Part shown: positions 60,215-64,000 of the stretch, in pieces | Position numbering within the stretch: the first letter of the stretch is position 1 | Layout of the letters: each line of letters begins with the position of its first letter | From: Geodermatophilus sp. DSM 44513 | GTDB lineage: Bacteria; Actinomycetota; Actinomycetes; Mycobacteriales; Geodermatophilaceae | NCBI RefSeq assembly: GCF_032460525.1 | Contig: NZ_CP135963.1 | Span: forward strand, 2,914,001 to 2,978,000 | Reading direction: 5' to 3' | Length of the DNA stretch: 64,000 nt | The notes under the pieces: generated by a model | Database searches by the model: none | Told to the model about the DNA's origin: nothing | The model's input: the letters and a program-made list of their open reading frames with translations, nothing else | Translations under genes and position numbers: made by a program

Positions 60215-60448
60215 TCACGACGCCGGTCCGGGACGGGGTGGTCGGCCGCCCGGCTCCGTCCCCCGGCGGTCGAGCCGGCGACGGAGGGCGAGCAGCCGCA
60301 CGTTGAGCAGGGTGGCGACGGCCAGGACGAGCAGCCCGGCGAGCGGCTGCCCGCCCACCAGCAGCAGGCCGCTGATCAGGAGCAGCGCCACGAGGATGCC
60401 GTGGAGCACCGGCAGGCGGGACCGGCGCGGGCCGGCCGGCCCGGTCAC
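60215..60448 (-). CDS. Small membrane protein
   Basis: A 77-residue protein with two close hydrophobic helices (VLHGILVALLLISGLLLVGG and LAGLLVLAVATLLNVRLLAL) and a basic, proline-rich tail. The GTG start overlaps the stop of the 3-hydroxyacyl-CoA dehydrogenase gene (GTGA), so it is the last gene of that operon. I do not recognise a family. Confidence 0.6.
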   Translation of the reverse strand: MTGPAGPRRSRLPVLHGILVALLLISGLLLVGGQPLAGLLVLAVATLLNVRLLALRRRLDRRGTEPGGRPPRPGPAS

Positions 60449-61323
60449 GTCCGGCTCCAGTCGTAGAAGCCGCGGCCGGTCTTGCGGCCGAGCTCGCCGC
60501 GGGCGACCTTCTCGGCCAGCAGGTCCGGTGGCGCGAACCGCGGGCCCAGGGTGGCGGCGAGGTGCCGGGCGATGCCGAGCCGCACGTCCAGGCCGACCAG
60601 GTCGGTGAGCCGCAGCGGCCCCACCGGGTGCTTGTAGCCCAGGGTCATGGCCGCGTCGATGTCCTCCGCCGAGGCGACGCCCTCCTCGACCATGCGGATC
60701 GCCTCCAGGCCGAGGGCCAGTCCCAGCCGGCTGCTGGCGAAGCCCGGGCTGTCCCGCACCACGACCGGGGTCTTGCCGAGCGTGCCGACCCAGCCGGTGG
60801 CGCGGGCGACGACCGCCGGGGCGGTCCGCTCCCCCACCACCACCTCGACGAGCAGGCTGGCCGGCACCGGGTTGAAGAAGTGCAGCCCCAGCGCGCGCCC
60901 GGGCCGCTGGAGTGCCGCGGCCAGCCGGGTGACCGGCAGGCTGCTGGTGTTGGTCGCGATCACCGCGTCGGCCGGCACGGCGGCCTCCACGTCGGCGAAC
61001 ACCGCGGCCTTGAGGTCGACGTCCTCCGGGACGGCCTCGACGACCAGGCCGCTGCCGGCGAGCGCGGCGGCGGAGGTGGCCACCTGGAGCCGGGCGAGGA
61101 CGTCGTCCACCGTGTCCGCCAGGGCGCCGCGCTCCGCGCTGCGCCGCACCGCCTCCGCCACCCGGTCCCGCGCCGCCGGCAGGGCGCCGGCGTCGGCCTC
61201 GACCAGCACCACCTCGCTCCCGGTGAGCAGCAGCGCGTGTGCGATGCCGGCACCCATCCGGCCACCGCCCACGACGCCGGTCCGCGGCGGGAGGGGCACC
61301 GGCGCCGGCTCGGCGGCGCTCAC
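60445..61323 (-). CDS. 3-hydroxyacyl-CoA dehydrogenase
   Basis: A 292-residue NAD-dependent enzyme of the HbdA/PaaH type: Rossmann motif GVVGGGRMGAGIAHALL, VVEAVPEDVDLKAAVF with the catalytic glutamate, NTSSLPVTRLAAAL, LGLHFFNPVP with the catalytic histidine, and a helical C-terminal domain ending GRKTGRGFYDW. It oxidises 3-hydroxyacyl-CoA to 3-oxoacyl-CoA. It is coupled by GTGA to an enoyl-CoA hydratase, giving two consecutive beta-oxidation steps. Confidence 0.92.
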   Translation of the reverse strand: MSAAEPAPVPLPPRTGVVGGGRMGAGIAHALLLTGSEVVLVEADAGALPAARDRVAEAVRRSAERGALADTVDDVLARLQVATSAAALAGSGLVVEAVPEDVDLKAAVFADVEAAVPADAVIATNTSSLPVTRLAAALQRPGRALGLHFFNPVPASLLVEVVVGERTAPAVVARATGWVGTLGKTPVVVRDSPGFASSRLGLALGLEAIRMVEEGVASAEDIDAAMTLGYKHPVGPLRLTDLVGLDVRLGIARHLAATLGPRFAPPDLLAEKVARGELGRKTGRGFYDWSRT

Positions 61324-62099
61324 CGGCCCCGCCACCGCGGTGCCCGCTTCTCGGCGAAGGCGCGCACGCCCTCGACACGGTCCTCGCTGGAGTACGGGTC
61401 GGGCCGGACGTCCAGCCGCAGCGCCGCGGCCGGTGACTGGTGCAGGCCGGCCTGGATGACCGCCTTGTACCGCCGGATGGTGAGCGGGGCGTTGGCCAGC
61501 AGGGTGCGCACGTAGCCCTCGGCGGTGTCGGCGAGCTCGGCTGCGGGCACGACGCGGTTGACCAGGCCCCAGCGCTCGGCCTCCTGCGCGGAGACGGTGC
61601 GGCCGGTGTAGAGCATGTCGTAGGCGATGCCCAGGGGCACCAGCCGCGGCAGCACCACCGAACCGAAGTTGGCCCCCATCCCGCGCAGCGCCTCGGGCAG
61701 CGCCAGCCGGGCGTGGTCGGCAGCGATGCGGACGTCGCAGGCCATCGCCAGCTCCAGCCCGCCGCCCATGGCCGCGCCGTTGAGCGCGGCGACCGTGGGC
61801 TTGCGGCACTCCAGGACCACCTCGAAGGGGTTGCGCAGCGGCTGGCGCATCGGCGAGGGCGGGGGCCCGCCGGCGGCGTCCTGCCCGGCCAGCTCCTTGA
61901 GGTCCCGCCCGGCGGAGAACGCCTGGTCGCCGGCGCCGGTGACCAGCACCGCCCAGACGTCGTCATCGGCGTCGAACCGGACGAACGCCTCGACCAGGCC
62001 GGCCATGACCTCCGCGCCGAGGGCGTTGCGCCGCTCCGGCCGGTCGATGGTGACGTAGCCGACCCGGTCGCGGACCTCGACCCGCAGTCCCTCGCTCAC
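61320..62099 (-). CDS. Enoyl-CoA hydratase
   Basis: A 259-residue crotonase with both catalytic glutamates in place: AAMGGGLELAMACDVRIAAD and ARLALPEALRGMGANFGSVVLPRLV, and the oxyanion loop DQAFSAGRDL. It would hydrate enoyl-CoA to 3-hydroxyacyl-CoA, the substrate of the enzyme encoded next. GTG 62099 overlaps the preceding DUF6282 stop. Confidence 0.9.
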   Translation of the reverse strand: MSEGLRVEVRDRVGYVTIDRPERRNALGAEVMAGLVEAFVRFDADDDVWAVLVTGAGDQAFSAGRDLKELAGQDAAGGPPPSPMRQPLRNPFEVVLECRKPTVAALNGAAMGGGLELAMACDVRIAADHARLALPEALRGMGANFGSVVLPRLVPLGIAYDMLYTGRTVSAQEAERWGLVNRVVPAAELADTAEGYVRTLLANAPLTIRRYKAVIQAGLHQSPAAALRLDVRPDPYSSEDRVEGVRAFAEKRAPRWRGR

Positions 62100-63007
62100 G
62101 CGCCGGCCTCCGCGGTGGCCGCGGGTGCGTCGAGGGCGAGCGCCGCGGTCGGGTTGTGCACCGTCATCGCCTCGACGTCGGCGTGGGTGAACCCGCGGGC
62201 CCGCATCGCCTCGACGTACTGCTGCAACCCGACCACGGGCGAGACGTTGTGCGCCTGGCCGAAGTCGGTGGCCATGACCGTGCTGTCGACGCCGACGGTG
62301 CGCACGGCCTCGGCGATGCGCTCCAGCGGCACCTCGTCGCTGGTCGGCAGGGTGACGGCGAAGACCCGCTCGAACCAGACGCCGCCGAGCTCGGCGAGCT
62401 GGAGCTGGTCGTCCAGGCCCAGGCCGACGCAGGAGTGCTCGGGGTGGGTGACCAGCACGTTGGGCACGCCGCGCCGGCGGGCCTCAGGCACCACCCGCAC
62501 GATCTCGGCCGGCCCGATGTGCCCGGTGGCCAGCGTGGCGCCGGCGGCCGCGATCAGGTCGAGGACCTGGCAGACGTCGGCGGTGGGACGCCCCTCGTCG
62601 TCCAGGACGCTCAGGCCCGGGCCCTCGATGCTGCCCAGCCGGGCGAGGTTGCCGCTGGCGATGCCCTTCTCCGCGGCGTGCCGGACCTGGTTGGCCGCGG
62701 TGATGGTGGGCAGCCACACCACCCGGCCGCCGAGCCTGAGCACCGTGTCCACCGCGTGCGGGTTGATGCCGCCGGTGGCCTGCACGTTGAGCACGACGCC
62801 GCCGAGGACCTGGGTCTCGGTGGCGTGCTCCTGGGCCATCGTGGCCCGGGCGGCGGTGACGGTGTGGTGGCTCTTGAGCACCACCGCGCGGTAGCCGGCC
62901 TCGTCCACGGCGCGGGCCAGCTCGGAGTCGGTCATCAGCCGCGGGATGACGTCGGGGGCGGTGTGCACGTGGGTGTCCACCAGGCCGGCGGGCCAGGTGC
63001 GGTTCAT
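62096..63007 (-). CDS. DUF6282 amidohydrolase-like protein
   Basis: A 303-residue TIM-barrel-like protein of the DUF6282 family. LVDTHVHTAPDVIPRLMTD carries the HxH metal motif, and further histidines are in KSHHTVTA, TGHIGPAE, VTHPEHS and the aspartate in MATDFGQ. This set fits a metal-dependent hydrolase of the amidohydrolase group, acting perhaps on a lactone or amide. ATG 63007 follows GAGGAGG. It is in one operon with the hydroxyacid dehydrogenase upstream and the hydratase downstream. Confidence 0.82.
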   Translation of the reverse strand: MNRTWPAGLVDTHVHTAPDVIPRLMTDSELARAVDEAGYRAVVLKSHHTVTAARATMAQEHATETQVLGGVVLNVQATGGINPHAVDTVLRLGGRVVWLPTITAANQVRHAAEKGIASGNLARLGSIEGPGLSVLDDEGRPTADVCQVLDLIAAAGATLATGHIGPAEIVRVVPEARRRGVPNVLVTHPEHSCVGLGLDDQLQLAELGGVWFERVFAVTLPTSDEVPLERIAEAVRTVGVDSTVMATDFGQAHNVSPVVGLQQYVEAMRARGFTHADVEAMTVHNPTAALALDAPAATAEAGA

Positions 63008-63031
63008 CGACGTCCTCCTCGGGCGGCGCGG

Positions 63032-64000
63032 TCAGACGACCAGGTCCTCGACCGGTTCCCCGGCCCAGAACCGGCCGACGTTGTCGAGCACGGCCTGTGC
63101 CTTGCGGACCGACGTGGTGCGGGTACCGGCCGCGCAGTGCGGCGTCACCACGACGTTCGGCAGGCCGAGCAGCGGGTGGTCCGGCGCCACCGGCTCCTGC
63201 ACGAAGACGTCCAGCCCGGCCGCGGCGGGGCGCCCGGCGCGCAGCGCGGCCACCAGGTCGTCCTCGACGACCAGCCCGCCGCGCGCGGTGTTGACGAAGA
63301 CCGAGTGCTCGCGCATCAGGTCCAGCAGGCGCGCGCCGACCATGCCGCGGTTCTCCGGCAGCAGGGGGCAGTGCAGGCTCACCACGTCCGACCCGGCGAA
63401 CAGCTCCTCGAGGCCTCCTGCCGCGCGGACCGGCCGTCCTGCCCACTCCGGGCCGAGCGGGCCGTCGGTGCGCCGGTGCACCAGCACCTCGCTGCCCAGC
63501 GCCAGGACGGCGCGGGCGACGGCCTGGCCGATCCGGCCGAAGCCGACCAGCCCGACGGTGGCGCCGTGCAGGCCGACGGAGCTGCCGCGGTACTCCCACT
63601 TGGGCCAGCGGCCGGCCCGGGCGACCTCCTCGTGCAGCCGCACCAGGTGCCGCCCGGCGGCCAGCGCGAGCAGCACGGTGTGCTCGGCGACCGACTCGGC
63701 GGTGCCCGCGGTGCACACGGCCAGCGCCACGCCGTGCGCGCGGAGCTCGTCCTGGTCGACGGCGTCGAGCCCGACGCCCTGGCGGTGCACCAGCCGCAGC
63801 CGCGGCGCGGCGTCCAGGTGCGCCCGGGTCAGCGGGGTGTTGTCGGTGTGCACGACGACGTCGACGTCGGGGAGCAGCCGCAGCTTGCCCTCCTCGTCGT
63901 CCCGGTCGCGCAGCGCGCTCAGCCGCCAGCCGGCAGGGAGCCGCTCGCGGTAGAGGGCGCTGATCGGGCCCTCGGGGCCCCAGAAGAGCAGGTGCGGGCC
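63032..64000 (-). CDS. D-2-hydroxyacid dehydrogenase, 5' end outside the window
   Basis: At least 322 residues are visible and the frame is open to the right edge. Substrate-binding half first, then Rossmann motif GLVGFGRIGQAVARAV. Catalytic residues are R in NTARGGLVVE, E in DVFVQEPVAPDHPLL and H in TPHCAAGT. It reduces a 2-oxo acid or oxidises a D-2-hydroxy acid with NAD(P). It precedes the DUF6282 gene by 24 nt in the same operon. Confidence 0.9.
   Translation of the reverse strand, partial: GPHLLFWGPEGPISALYRERLPAGWRLSALRDRDDEEGKLRLLPDVDVVVHTDNTPLTRAHLDAAPRLRLVHRQGVGLDAVDQDELRAHGVALAVCTAGTAESVAEHTVLLALAAGRHLVRLHEEVARAGRWPKWEYRGSSVGLHGATVGLVGFGRIGQAVARAVLALGSEVLVHRRTDGPLGPEWAGRPVRAAGGLEELFAGSDVVSLHCPLLPENRGMVGARLLDLMREHSVFVNTARGGLVVEDDLVAALRAGRPAAAGLDVFVQEPVAPDHPLLGLPNVVVTPHCAAGTRTTSVRKAQAVLDNVGRFWAGEPVEDLVV

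Overview
The window is high-GC actinobacterial DNA. GTG starts and GTGA stop/start overlaps are frequent. The gene content, and above all two genes that appear to read UAG as selenocysteine, point to Geodermatophilaceae (Blastococcus, Geodermatophilus or Modestobacter type). I see no rRNA or tRNA genes, no CRISPR array, no intact transposon and no phage.

Layout. 1-5.8 kb: the start of a secreted esterase, a hydratase of the fumarylacetoacetase fold, a voltage-sensor-like membrane protein, a Rieske/hemerythrin pair, and an HTH plus nucleotidyltransferase pair that resembles a toxin-antitoxin or abortive-infection module. 6.1-14.2 kb: a defence island on the plus strand, with a nuclease-like protein coupled to a ScoMcrA-type sulfur-binding HNH endonuclease, an Mrr-type endonuclease, a PLD-nuclease/helicase/DUF3427 protein and a DUF2075 helicase with an N-terminal nuclease-like motif. 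Decayed gene fragments lie at both sides (6.1-6.3 kb and 16.2 kb). 14.3-29.4 kb: housekeeping and cell-envelope genes (EEP hydrolase, two alpha/beta hydrolases, AraC regulator, intracellular PHB depolymerase, DUF3237, DUF4407, several lipoproteins and anchored proteins, a monofunctional transglycosylase).

29.6-64 kb is a large catabolic region, mostly on the minus strand, built from acyl-CoA enzymes, two type III CoA transferases, a citrate-synthase-like lyase, an isocitrate-dehydrogenase-like enzyme, SDRs, a tandem hot-dog protein, an LLM monooxygenase, a TctABC transporter and an AbrB-type transporter. TetR and FCD-GntR regulators sit in it. The order suggests import of a carboxylic acid, CoA activation and beta-oxidation-like breakdown, but the substrate cannot be read from sequence.

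The most striking feature is a pair of selenoprotein genes (31685-33097 and 54688-56346, minus strand). In each, an in-frame TAG gives the motif U-G-S-C. Exactly 11 nt later comes a 7-bp stem with a 5-nt loop, which is the geometry of a bacterial SECIS. In the first gene the UGSC domain is fused behind a thioredoxin-reductase-like flavoprotein. In the second it is fused in front of a large uncharacterised domain. Two stand-alone paralogues of that large domain directly follow the first gene in one coupled operon. Conventional gene calling would break both genes at TAG. A shared 11-bp sequence (CTAYAGGATGT) lies in three divergent promoter regions of the catabolic block, including that of the second selenoprotein and the FCD-GntR gene, and suggests a small regulon.
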